A stretch of DNA of 64,000 nucleotides. Source: Girardinichthys multiradiatus (taxonomy: Eukaryota; Chordata; Actinopteri; Cyprinodontiformes; Goodeidae). The stretch's first letter is position 1, and every line of letters begins with the position of its first letter. Both the position numbers and the translations under genes were made by a program. The notes under the pieces are model-generated. The model worked only from the letters and a program-made list of their open reading frames with translations, did not search any database and was not told the DNA's origin. Location: assembly GCF_021462225.1 (NCBI RefSeq), contig NC_061813.1:25568442-25632441 (forward strand), given 5' to 3'. This document shows positions 24,651-33,129 of the stretch, in pieces.

Positions 24651-24734
24651 ATGGGGGAAGAACAGAGAAAAAGCTCTGATTTAACAGAAATATGTGCACG
24701 ATGGCATAAAAATACGGATTTTCAGGTAACTTAA
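24651..24734 (+). pseudogene. gag start, copy 2, stop after 27 codons
   Basis: A second ATG GGG begins a frame with the same layout as copy 1: Met-Gly, basic and serine residues, a Ser-Asp-Leu-like step, then an Ile-Cys-x-Arg-Trp-x-Lys block (copy 1: Ile-Cys-His-Arg-Trp). The shared Cys-x-Arg-Trp block is offset by about 173 bases. TAA at 24732-24734 ends it. The two copies suggest duplication of the matrix start within one element, or a recombination between two related elements. Confidence 0.45.
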
Positions 24735-25049
24735 TTATCACTGAAATCCTAAAACTACACGGGGATCTTAAACTGGAGATTATGCATTCAAAGGATTCAA
24801 GAGACAATAAAAAACATTGCCAGATTATAATTTCAAAGGGGACTTTTCAGTCCCTGAGTGCTCACAGTTGATAAACAGATTAAAACAAAAAGATGAATTA
24901 AAAAAACAACAATAAGAGCAGCTTTTAACTGACATAGCCATAATACTGAGGCCTTAAGAAAAGCACAGGAAAAAACTTTCAGCTTAACTGAAAACAAATA
25001 AAGGGGGGCGGACTGCCACCCATCCCAGGTTAGAATACCAAGGTAGCCC
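24735..25049 (+). other. Broken gag-like interior
   Basis: A-rich, lysine-coding sequence with many stops. The part to about 24815 still parallels copy 1 (leucine-lysine-rich block followed by Gly-Asp-Leu-Lys-Leu). Nothing beyond that can be named. Confidence 0.3.
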
Positions 25050-25175
25050 CAAATTATAAAGACTAAGAGGTGGTTTTAGAGGACGTGGTAAAAGAAGTTA
25101 AAAGAGGAGGTGACAATGTGGACAACATGGAAACTGTCCAACTGGACAACCCAGTGAACAATGACTAGAGAAGAG
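25050..25175 (+). pseudogene. Possible nucleocapsid remnant
   Basis: One frame reads RGGFRGRGK, then after stops a short CGQHGNC-type cluster. Arg-Gly-Gly runs and a Cys-x2-His...Cys cluster are reminiscent of gag nucleocapsid sequence with a zinc knuckle, but stops interrupt it and the canonical spacing is not complete. Confidence 0.3.
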
Positions 25176-25505
25176 AGAACAGAATGTTGTTAAAGAAGTA
25201 ATCTGAGAGTAAAAGATTTTGTAGGCAAGCATTAGTGAGAAACAGGTGCTTTAAAAATCATTCTATGGTGTTATACTACCAACAATATCATGATAAAATG
25301 CAAAAGATTCATTTTACAGGGAAATAATTCCATATTTGGCTCAGATTGTTTGCATTCTTGATTTTTCCTCTTTGAGAGAAGTTAAATTTCAGCTCTGTGA
25401 AACGACCTTGATAAAGAGATGCAGCTGCCTGAAAACAAAGATAAAACTTCTGCAAACAGCAGAAGCCTGTCTCTGCTGAAAGGTCTGAAAAAATTGTAAC
25501 TCTAC
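25176..25505 (+). other. Unrecognised LTR-element interior
   Basis: No gag or pol motif can be read in any plus-strand frame. Where protease would be expected, no Asp-Thr/Ser-Gly motif was found. Confidence 0.35.
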
Positions 25506-25760
25506 CCTGCATGTGTCAAACTCAAGGTCCGCGGGCCAAAACCGGACCCCAAAAGTTTAGTGATTCTCTAGAAGTAGAGCCTTTTAATATGGTGATTGTG
25601 TGCTTGAATGTTATTTTGTCAATCAATAAGCAGTTTTGTCTACATTCTGCCACAATCTGCCTTTTGAAAATGTTTTGAATCTTGCTCTTTATGTATAAAA
25701 AAAAAAGAAAGAAAAGAAAAATTGGCTAAAGTCTGCAGACACAAAATGAACCTGGATTGA
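25506..25760. repeat. Foreign DNA-transposon-like fragment inside the LTR element
   Basis: The text gtgtcaaactcaaggtccgc followed by gggccaaaaccggacccc and gtgattctctagaagtagag resembles the end of a widespread vertebrate hAT-type non-autonomous repeat. It has no place in a retroviral genome. Right-hand limit is uncertain. Confidence 0.4.
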
Positions 25761-26310
25761 AGCTCTAACTATGTTTATTTAATCTGAGATCCTCTCCAAA
25801 TGCAACAGTATATGTCAGTCTACATGAGATACTAACAACTTCACCTACTGGTATAATATAAAGATCTGAGTGAATATGTGAAACAAACAATGATGAAAGT
25901 TTTTCAACAGGTGATGCTCATCCAGGAGGAAGACAGTGTTCCTAGGAAATGCAGCTCATTCATTAACAATCAATTTTTCTCCTATAGGTGGAAGTTTTGC
26001 TGACTAATCATAGGCTGGATCTATGAAACATTATGTGCACAGACCAAATGACCAAGGTTCTGACTGACTTATGAACCTCACTGACCTGACAATGATAACA
26101 TGACACCCAACAGATAACACCTTTAAGGTGGACCCCACTAAGACCACCTTATTGATTCTTGGTGAATAAAAAAAAAAAAAAGAATTGAAGTGTTCAAAAC
26201 AGACCTAGTGGAAACAAAAGGGGTTATGAGGAAACAATGTGCATTTTAAGAATAATAGAAGTCAAATTATGTTCAAATTTTTGCAAATAAAAATTACTCT
26301 GACAGAAAAA
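25761..26310. other. Unrecognised LTR-element interior
   Basis: AT-rich, many stops in all frames, no retroviral motif. Confidence 0.35.
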
Positions 26311-26314
26311 TAAG

Positions 26315-26410
26315 TAAGTAGTGTGTGAATGTGTGTGAATGGGAATGACTGATTTCATTGTAATGCATCTTTGAGGGACATTAAAAGCGCTAATAAAGGT
26401 CTGATGTTCT
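26315..26410 (+). repeat. SINE tail fragment inside the LTR element
   Basis: The block gtgtgtgaatgtgtgtgaat, then gggaatgactgatttcattg and ttaaaagcgctaataaagg has the layout of the 3' part of a tRNA-headed fish SINE like that at 56081-56330 (aagcgct block near the end). No head with A/B boxes precedes it. Confidence 0.45.
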
Positions 26411-27148
26411 GATGATCTTTGCCAAATTTATATCTTAATAAGGTTTCCAGAATCTTTTTCGAAAAATCATATAAAGATGGCAAAGGTTCTACCTGTATTG
26501 AAAATACTGATAACCATAGGAAAGTTCATAGACCCGTCTTGAATTTTTCCTAATTCTTTTACAAACAGGTTATTTAAACTTTCATGTGGCCAAATGTCTG
26601 TGTTTGACTTTCTGTTTTTGTGAAATAAATGTCTGTTTCATGTTATGTAAAAATTAGAGTCCTCAACATTACCATAATAATATTAGGTCAGTTCTCTATG
26701 GTAAAACAAAAAGATTTTAACAGATGTTTAGACTTTTTCCAGTCAGGTTCAAAATGATTGAATTAGACTAAACTTAACATAAGATGAAATGAACCTTAAC
26801 AGAATTACTGAACTGGACTGAAATAGATAAAACTTTAGTTAATTGAAACAAACTTTAGTTACTTGAACTAAATACAAAGCTGACTGAAATTGTATGTTGT
26901 ATCTATAAAACTGGGTAAGATAAACTAAGATTATAAGATATAATATGCCCTTCATTTTTTGTGTTCATCAGTGAGTGAGTTTTTATTTTTTATTTTTAAT
27001 AAGAACTAAACCAAGCATTATTTATAATAATAGCAACTACCAAAAATAGTGATCTCATTTTTAAATGTAATAAGGACTTACTTTATAAAATATGATAAAA
27101 AAGAATAATAAGAATTTGGAAAAACAGAGGGTTTAAACCTCTGCAGGA
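26411..27148. other. Unrecognised LTR-element interior
   Basis: AT-rich sequence rich in TTAGTTAATTGAAAC-like words at 26760-26900. No coding motif is visible. Confidence 0.35.
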
Positions 27149-28033
27149 ATAGCACTGACACTGTCAAAAGTGGATCCTAATACAGGAATCTGGAAGCTCA
27201 TTCTGGCGTGGATAGTCAAAGTCCATCCAAGGATACATTTAGATGAGGCAGAGGGACAAATACAGGGCTTAGCTGAGAGCAAAGAGAGCAACATGCATCC
27301 TGCCCTAGCTGCTGTCCCACCTGAACTGTGGTCCCAATCATCAACTGATGTAGGGCTTATAAAGGGGTTCCCACCATACAAGGTTAAACTATTATCTAAA
27401 AAAAGGCCATTAGTCCGCCAATACCCCTTAAAGCCAGAAGCTGGAGAAGATACTAAGCCAGTAATACAAGATATGTTGAAGTCAGGAATATTAAGAGAAG
27501 CACCTGACGCTACATGCAAGGCATATCACACTGACATCACTATTATTATCACAGCCAAACATAACTCTAAAAAGATGTGCCCTTTAAATCCAAGTACTCT
27601 AATACCTACTGCAGAAGATGGAAAACCACATTCTTATAAAGCAAAAGTTGAAGAAGACACCAAACCCAGACAAGACATTTCTCAAACCCTTATACCAGAT
27701 TCATGTGTTGTGTTTGTAGATGGCTCAGCATCTAAAGATGAATATGGAAAGAATAGAGTTGGTTATGCAATAACAACCATCGATAGGATAATAGAAGCTA
27801 AATCTCTACCCAATACATGCTCAGCCCAAACAGCAGAATTATATGCTGTAGTAAGAGCATGTGAATTACATGAGGGACAAATACTTACTATATACACAGA
27901 CAGCCAATACGTTTTCGGATCAGTACATCACCATGCTAAGATTTGGCAAAATAGAGGTTTTAAAACATCATCAGGGACAGAACTAACTCATTTCAACCTA
28001 TTAAAGAGAAAATGTCAGATCTGCTATTTATAG
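27149..28033 (+). pseudogene. pol: pol remnant: RT start fused to RNase H
   Basis: One open frame of about 290 codons. The first part contains a reverse transcriptase start: Val-Arg-Gln-Tyr-Pro-Leu with a following Ile-Gln-x-Met-Leu-Lys-Ser-Gly-Ile-Leu block. The RT core is then missing: no LPQG-like block and no YxDD active site is present, and the frame runs into a connection-like segment. An RNase H domain follows, with the first Asp in VFVDGS (27719-27721), Glu in AQTAEL (27836-27838) and Asp in YTDSQY (27899-27901). The frame ends shortly after, before the last catalytic part. So the deletion keeps the frame but removes polymerase activity. In-frame fusion across the loss is notable. Confidence 0.75.
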
Positions 28034-28530
28034 ACACAGACGTGCTGAAAGACGCCCAACAGTCAGCACCCAAGACAGAAATAAAGGCCTGGCTAAAGAG
28101 AGGAGCACAGAAAAAAGATGACATCTATCAGATAGAAGATAAACCAATCCTCCCAAAAAAGTTATACAACACAGCGGCTACAGTGACACATTGGGAAGAC
28201 CCACGTGTCAAGGGGGGAATATGTCACATCTGGTAAAGCATTAATGCTACACTATAAATATTTCTGACTATGCAAATCATTTTTGCAGATCATGCATAAT
28301 TTGTTGCAAACACGGGGGAAGAAATATTGCCTAGTTGTAATAGATGAACCTAGTGACACATTTCTTCCCCACATATGGTATCCCACAGATTATAAGGTCA
28401 GATAATGGAACTCATTTTGTAAATAAATTAATAGAACTAAGTTCTAAAGCATTAGGGTTTCAGTTAAAGATTAAGGAAAACAATGGAAGAAACAGGGAGG
28501 CCATGGCCCGAATGCCTATCCCTGGTTAAT
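28034..28530 (+). pseudogene. pol: Integrase remnant: N-terminal part and core fragment
   Basis: A frame at 28012-28236 carries segments placed where RNase H end and the integrase N-terminal domain belong, but no complete His-His-Cys-Cys zinc motif is visible. A second frame (28344-28529) carries FFPTYGIPQIIRSDNGTHFV, which holds the second catalytic Asp of the integrase core (GAT at 28401-28403). The expected later catalytic Glu block is altered, and a stop follows at about 28527. Fragmented and inactive. Confidence 0.7.
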
Positions 28531-28673
28531 TATGGATGAGAATAACTCCAAATCAAACTGGTCTTACTCCATTTGCCACCTACTGTACATCATTGTATGG
28601 CTCCACCCACTGTGTTCTGAGCCTGAGATCACATGACACCAAGTTGCTGATGTGAATTTGTATTCTCAAAGAA

Positions 28674-29028
28674 ATGGTACATGGCAGACCGTTTTCTCTG
28701 CCCTCTGACATGAATGAAATAGAGAAAGCACAACAGGAACCTTCATTAGCTGAGTGGATGAATAAAATGTTGCAGACAAAAGAAGAACAAATGTCCAGTG
28801 GTCTGCCGATAATCTCTGCTCCTATCCCACAGAATGAGGCCTGGAGACCTGGTCCTGATTAAGACACTCCACCGGAAGGATTGGAGCACTCCTTGGTGGA
28901 AAGGGCCGTTTCAAATACTCCTGACAACGCCCACAGTTCTGAAAATAGCAGAGAGGCCTTCCTGGATCCATAAAAGCCACTGTAAGCCAGTTTTGCCGTT
29001 ACAGGAGCCAAACCAACCGACGGGGTAG
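28674..29028 (+). pseudogene. pol: Integrase C-terminal remnant, frameshifted
   Basis: Two overlapping frames: 28674-28862 (GRPFSLPSD start, as seen upstream of integrase C-terminal domains in gamma-type elements) and 28834-29028 with RPGDLVLIKTL...WWKGPFQILL and a Trp-Ile-His-x-Ser-His-Cys-Lys-Pro block. The two overlap around 28840-28860, so a single small indel separates them. The GPF-type C-terminal domain is a typical class I endogenous retrovirus mark. It ends at a TAG after Gln-Pro-Thr-Gly. Confidence 0.7.
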
Positions 29029-29106
29029 CAGAGGAAGTCCGGGTTCAAAGATGGCCCAGCATCTCAAACCGGTGAAGAAAACAGCTGATCTGCGCCCAAT
29101 TATAAA

Positions 29107-29268
29107 ATGGCTCTCTGTAACATGTGGACAGGACTGATAAGCCTGAGCTTAATTCTGGTAGCAGGACTCTTTCTCTATCTAAAGCAGGATCCACAGGAGG
29201 TGATACCGAACCAGAAGAGATGGACATCAGACGGATGTCCATCTCAGAACACTGACGGAAGAACATGA
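29107..29268 (+). pseudogene. Possible env leader, 53 codons
   Basis: Starts 79 bases after the integrase stop. Protein has about 20 hydrophobic residues (Leu-Ile-Ser-Leu-Ser-Leu-Ile-Leu-Val-Ala-Gly-Leu-Phe-Leu) near the N terminus, then a hydrophilic stretch with one Cys, and TGA at 29266. A signal-peptide-like start at this place is where env begins in a retrovirus. No surface or transmembrane subunit follows in the 620 bases left before the 3' LTR, so env is absent. Naming it env is an inference from position and hydrophobicity. Confidence 0.4.
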
Positions 29269-29547
29269 CGCACATCCATTCCTACAGAATTTCTGGTATT
29301 GTTCATGGTGGCATATGCAACACTAAACTAGGTAGAAATGCACAAAAATGAAGGGGACGATTATGATGACATGTTGTAAATAAATCACATCAAAAGCCTG
29401 AGTGTACTCATACATTGTATTTCATAAAATAACCTTACAGCAGAAAATCGAAAGAAGTTGTTGCTTAAGTGAAATGAGAAAAAGTACAATGATGACATAA
29501 ACAGGGCAGATTTTTAAATTCCTTTATTATGTTTCACTGTTTTCATT
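29269..29547 (+). other. Unrecognised 3' interior
   Basis: No env-like cysteine motifs, no immunosuppressive-type block and no transmembrane anchor are seen. AT-rich. Confidence 0.4.
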
Positions 29548-29735
29548 AAGTATTATTCTTTTATTTTTATGATTTCAAGTATTATTCTTTTATTTTTATG
29601 ATTTCAAGTATTATTCTTTTATTTTTATGATTTCAAGTATTATTCTTTTATTTTTATGATTTCAAGTATTATTCTTTTATTTTTATGATTTCAAGTATTA
29701 TTCTTTTATTTTTATGATTTCAAGTATTAATCAAC
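29548..29735 (+). repeat. 29-bp tandem repeat, 6.3 copies
   Basis: Unit aagtattattcttttattt plus ttatgatttc, starting at 29548, 29577, 29606, 29635, 29664, 29693 and partially at 29722. Copies look identical. The repeat lies in the LTR element interior between the pol/env remnants and the 3' end. Confidence 0.95.
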
Positions 29736-29771
29736 ATTTAACTTTTAATGGTCGCCGAGGGCGGCGGGGCC

Positions 29772-29829
29772 GTATGAGTATTTCCCACAAAATATAATCT
29801 GTTTACCGTCCGTGGGTTTTCGCTCATAC
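29772..29829 (+). repeat. Two-step hairpin near 3' LTR
   Basis: GTATGAG (29772-29778) pairs with CTCATAC (29823-29829), and inside it CCCAC (29784-29788) pairs with GTGGG (29812-29816). The block just upstream is GC-rich (ggtcgccgagggcggcgggg), unlike the AT-rich surroundings. Position before the purine tract would suit an RNA export or processing signal; this is not shown. Confidence 0.6.
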
Positions 29830-29877
29830 AAAGTATTTTTCTTACTCGTTTTTATATTAAATGTTTTTACTTGTGAT

Positions 29878-29889
29878 AAAAGGAGGGAC
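29878..29889 (+). promoter_or_regulatory. Polypurine tract
   Basis: aaaaggagggac directly abuts the TG of the 3' LTR, as required for plus-strand primer formation in reverse transcription. Confidence 0.85.
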
Positions 29890-30182
29890 TGTTGGATGGG
29901 TGTGAGGACTTGTTATCACTCATGTAAAAACCTTGGGTTGCAAGGCACCTGCACTATGCCTTCCTCCCTGTGTGTGTGAGATCATTGTTATCTCTGTGTG
30001 AACCAGCCTCCTTTCCGTCTCACACACACACACCCTGTCTGAACTGTCTGTTGAACTGTGTATATAAATAAAGAGATAGGGTGTCAAAACTTTGTAGTTT
30101 CACTGCAAAGTGGGCTACCCTTGTCACAAGTAACTATGACTGTATCGTTCTTACCTCTGAGTTGACTAAATAATACCTAACA
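29890..30182 (+). repeat. 3' LTR, 293 bp
   Basis: Same length and, base for base as read, same sequence as 23168-23460. The AATAAA-type signal is at 30067-30072. It is followed by GTATC (30183-30187), the second copy of the target duplication, and then by resumption of the LINE frame. Confidence 0.93.
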
Positions 30183-30187
30183 GTATC

Positions 30188-31409
30188 CCTGCGCCTTCGG
30201 GTTGGGGAGAGGTCTCTGACTATCATTTCAGCCTACGGGCCGAGTGGTAGTGCGGAGTACCCGGCCTTCTTGGCGTCCCTGTCGGGGGTGCTGGATAGTG
30301 CCCCTCCCGGGGACTCCATTATTCTGCTGGGGGACTTCAACGCCCACGTGGGGAACGACAGTGACACCTGGAGAGGCGTGATCGGGAGGAATGGCCTCCC
30401 CGATCTGAATCCGAGTGGTGTTTTGTTATTGGACTTCTGTGCTAGTCACGGATTGTCCATAACGAACACCATGTTCAAACATAAGGGTGTCCATCAGTGC
30501 ACTTGGCACCAGGACACCCTAGGCAGGAGGTCGATGATCGACTTTGTTGTCGTATCATCAGACCTTCGGCCGCATGTTTTGGACACTCGGGTGAAGAGAG
30601 GGGCTGAGCTGTCCATTGATCACCACCTGGTGGTGAGTTGGATCCGCTGGAGGAGGAGAAAGCCGGACAGACTTGGCAGGCCCAAGTGCATAGTGAGGGT
30701 CTGCTGGGAACGCCTGGCGGAGCCCTCGGCCAGGGATGTATTCAACTCCCACCTCCGGTAGAGCTTCGACCGGATCCCGGGGGATGTTGGAGACATAGAG
30801 TCCAAGTGGACCATGTTCTCCGCATCTATTGTCGATGCTGCTGCCCGTAGCTGCGGCTGTAAGGTCTGCGGTGCCTGTCGCGGCGGCAATCCCAGAACCC
30901 GGTGGTGGACACCGGCAGTAAGGGATGCTGTCAAGCTGAAGAAGGAGTCGTATTGGCTGTGGTTGGCTTGTGGGACTCCTGAGGCGGCTGACGGGTACCG
31001 TGAGGCCAAGCGTGCTGCGGCCCGGGCTGTGGCAGAGGCAAAAACTCGGGCCTGGGAGGAGTTCGGTGAGGCCATGGAGAAGGACTACCGGTTGGCCTCG
31101 AAGCGATTCTGGCAAACCGTCCGGCGCCTCAGGAGGAGGAAGCAGTGCTTCGCCAACACTGTTTATAGTGGGGGTGGGAGACTGCTGACCTCGACTGAGG
31201 ACATTATCGGGTGGTGGAAGGAGTACTTCGAGGATCTCCTCAATCCTGCCATCACACATTCCGTGGTGGAAACAGAGGCTGGGGACTCAGGGTTGGACTC
31301 TTTCATCACCCAGGCTGAAGTCACCGAGGTGGTTAAAAAGCTCCGCGTGGCAAGGCTTCGGGGGTGGATGAGATCCGCCCTGAGTACCTCAAGTCTCTGG
31401 ATGTTGTAG
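30188..31409 (+). pseudogene. LINE endonuclease end and linker
   Basis: Continues the LINE frame. Endonuclease motifs seen are [19 protein letters not shown] (Asp and Asn of the catalytic centre), SMIDFVVVS (Asp) and [10 protein letters not shown] (final Asp-His), so most catalytic residues after the interruption are present. A TAG at 30759-30761 interrupts the frame where a Gln codon by one base change would stand; the same frame continues after it. The linker (30813-31350) is Arg/Ala-rich. From about 31352 the real frame shifts; codons GKASGVDEIRPEYLKSLDVV continue in another frame up to about 31498. Confidence 0.8.
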
Positions 31410-32789
31410 GGCTGTCATGGTTGACACGCCTCTTCAACATTGCGTGGCGGTCGGGGACAGTGCCTTTGGACTGGCAGACTGGGGTGGTTGTCCCCCTCCA
31501 ACTACAGGGGGATCACACTCCTCAGCCTCCCTGGTAAGGCCTACGCCAGGGTATTGGAGAGGAGAGTCCGGCCGATAGTCGAACCTCAGCTTCAGGAGGA
31601 GCAGTGTGGTTTTTGTCCCGGCCGTGGAACACTGGACCAGCTCTATACCCTCTACAGGGTGCTCGAGGGTACATGGGAGTTTGCCCAACCGGTTCACATG
31701 TGTTTTGTGGACCTGGAGAAGGCATTCGACTGTGTCCCTCGCGATGCCCTGTGGGGGGTGCTCCAGGAGTATGGAATTGGGGGCCCTTTATTAGGGGCCA
31801 TCTGGTCCCTGTACGAGCAGAGCAGGAGTTTTGTCCGCATTGCCGGCACTAAGTCGGACCTGTTCCCGGTGCATGTTGGACTCCAGCAGGGCTGCCCTTT
31901 GTCACCGGTCCTGTTCATAACTTTTATGGACAGGATTTGTAGACGCAGCCAAGGGCCGGGAGGCGTCTGGTTTGGGGACCAGTGGATTTCGTCTCTTCTT
32001 TTTGCAGATGACGTGGTCCGGCTGGCCCCCTCTAGCCAAGACCTACAGCATGCGCTGTGGCGGTTCGCAGCCGGGTGTGAAGCGGCTGGGATGAGGATCA
32101 GCTCCTCCAAGTCCGAGGCCATGGTACTTGACCGGAAAAGGGTGGCTTGTCCTCTTCAGGTTGGAGGGGAGTTCCTGCCTCAAGTGGAGGAGTTTAAGTA
32201 TCTCGGTGTCTTGTTCACGAGTGAGGGAAGAATGGAGCGGGAGATCGACAGACGGATCGGTGCGGCTGCCACAGTAATGGGGGCACTGTGCCGGCCCGTT
32301 GTGGTGAAGAGAGAGCTGAGCCGAAAAGCAAAGCTCTCAATTTACAGGTCGGTCTACGTTCCTACCCTCACCTATGGCCATGAACTTTGGGTCATGACCG
32401 AAAGAACGAGATCACGGATACAAGCGGCTGAAATGAGCTTCCTCCGTAGGGTGGCCGGGCACTCCCTTAGAGATAGGGTGAGGAGCTCGGCTATCCGGGA
32501 AGGGCTCGGAGTAGAGCCGCTGCTCCTCCACATCGAGAGGAGCCAGTTAAGGTGGCTCGGGCATCTATACCGGATGCCTCCTGGACGCCTTCCTCGGGAG
32601 GTGTTCCAGGCACGTCCCACCGGGAGGAGGCCCAGGGGACGGCCCAGGACACGCTGGAAGGACTATGTCTCTCGGCTGGCCTGGGAACGCCTTGGGCTCC
32701 CCCTGGAGGAGCTGGAGGAGGTGTCTGGAGAGAGGGACGTCTGGGCGTCTCTGCTGAGTCTGCTGCCCCTGCGATCCGGTCCCGGATAA
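31410..32789 (+). pseudogene. LINE reverse transcriptase and C-terminal domain
   Basis: The frame from about 31498 reads NYRGITLLSLPGKAYARVLE (RT motif 1), CGFCPGRGTLDQL, CFVDLEKAFDCVPR (motif A with catalytic Asp), GLQQGCPLSPVLF (motif B) and LLFADDVVRLA (motif C, FADD at 32001-32012), then FKYLGVLFTSEGR and the C-terminal RWLGHLYRMPPGRLP and RPRGRPRTRWKDYVS blocks. About 30 bases seem to be missing just before NYRG, where this family usually has a short Lys-Gly-Asp-rich step, giving a second frameshift that restores the original frame. RT motifs are intact. With one stop and two frame shifts upstream, the copy is inactive. Confidence 0.88.
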
Positions 32790-32845
32790 GCGGAAGACGA
32801 CGAGTACGAGTACGAGTACCTTGGTGAAAACCCTCTTATTTCTCA

Positions 32846-33060
32846 TGGTGCCACGGCCAATCAGTGAAACAAAGTCTGTTCATGATACACATAGTCCCTA
32901 CTCAGCTCCGGTTGTACCTGCTCAGGAGCACGGACCAAAAAACTAGGTACAGGTACGGGAAAAAAAAGTAATCCAAACACCAGCAAAGCGGACAGAGTGG
33001 AGTGGAGCCGGGCTAAATGGAGCCAGTGGAAAAGGCGCAGAATAGTTTTTGGAACAACCT
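32846..33060 (-). repeat. MITE-like fragment, copy in reverse
   Basis: Reverse complement reads ttttccactggctccattta...cggctccactcc...tacctgta...gagcaggtac...ttcactgattggccgtggca, matching 43385-43590 in layout (ggctccactcag, ggtacctgctcagcagcagg, ttcactgattggccatgggc). It is probably a Harbinger-type non-autonomous element; the class is from memory of the ends. Confidence 0.5.
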
Positions 33061-33129
33061 TTGCTACAATCACGACTTTGAGTCTTTTGGGGTGTGTCTA
33101 TACAACCAATTCAGACAGATTGGATGGAG
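33061..33129. other. Short spacer
   Basis: No feature recognised. Confidence 0.4.

Larger units (their letters stand above)
23163..30187 (+). mobile_element. Endogenous retrovirus-like LTR element, defective
   Basis: Element body 23168-30182 (7,015 bp) begins TG and ends CA, and is flanked by GTATC at 23163-23167 and 30183-30187. It has two 293-bp LTRs, a primer-site candidate, a purine tract, short gag-like starts, pol remnants (RT start, RNase H, integrase) and a possible env leader. Coding capacity is broken throughout, and other repeat fragments sit inside. The LTRs look identical, so insertion was recent, yet the interior looks old. The pol type (SDNGTHF integrase core, PGDLV...WWKGPF C-terminal motif) and a gag beginning Met-Gly fit a class I (gamma/epsilon-like) endogenous retrovirus better than a Gypsy element. 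Class is an inference. Confidence 0.85.
22826..32826 (+). mobile_element. RTE/Rex3-like LINE split by an LTR element
   Basis: The 10-mer TACCTTGGTG at 22826-22835 and again at 32817-32826 is the target duplication. The LINE itself is 22836-23167 plus 30188-32816, about 2,961 bp, so it is 5'-truncated. It ends in short repeats (gacgacgagtacgagtacga), the type of tail seen in RTE-like elements. It carries an apurinic endonuclease domain and a reverse transcriptase. Between the halves lies a complete LTR element with its own 5-bp duplication. The assignment to the RTE/Rex3 side of the LINEs rests on the domain order and the C-terminal RWLGH...RPRGRPRTRWKD block; it was not tested by phylogeny. 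Confidence 0.85.

Noticed and set aside
29548..29735. CRISPR-like array
   Set aside because: It is a plain head-to-tail tandem repeat without spacers, in a eukaryotic LTR element.
23163..30187. Intact, possibly active retrovirus
   Set aside because: LTRs are fine but gag, RT core, integrase and env are all broken or missing.
30558..31259. 233-codon minus-strand frame (and others opposite the LINE)
   Set aside because: Shadow of the GC-rich LINE coding strand.
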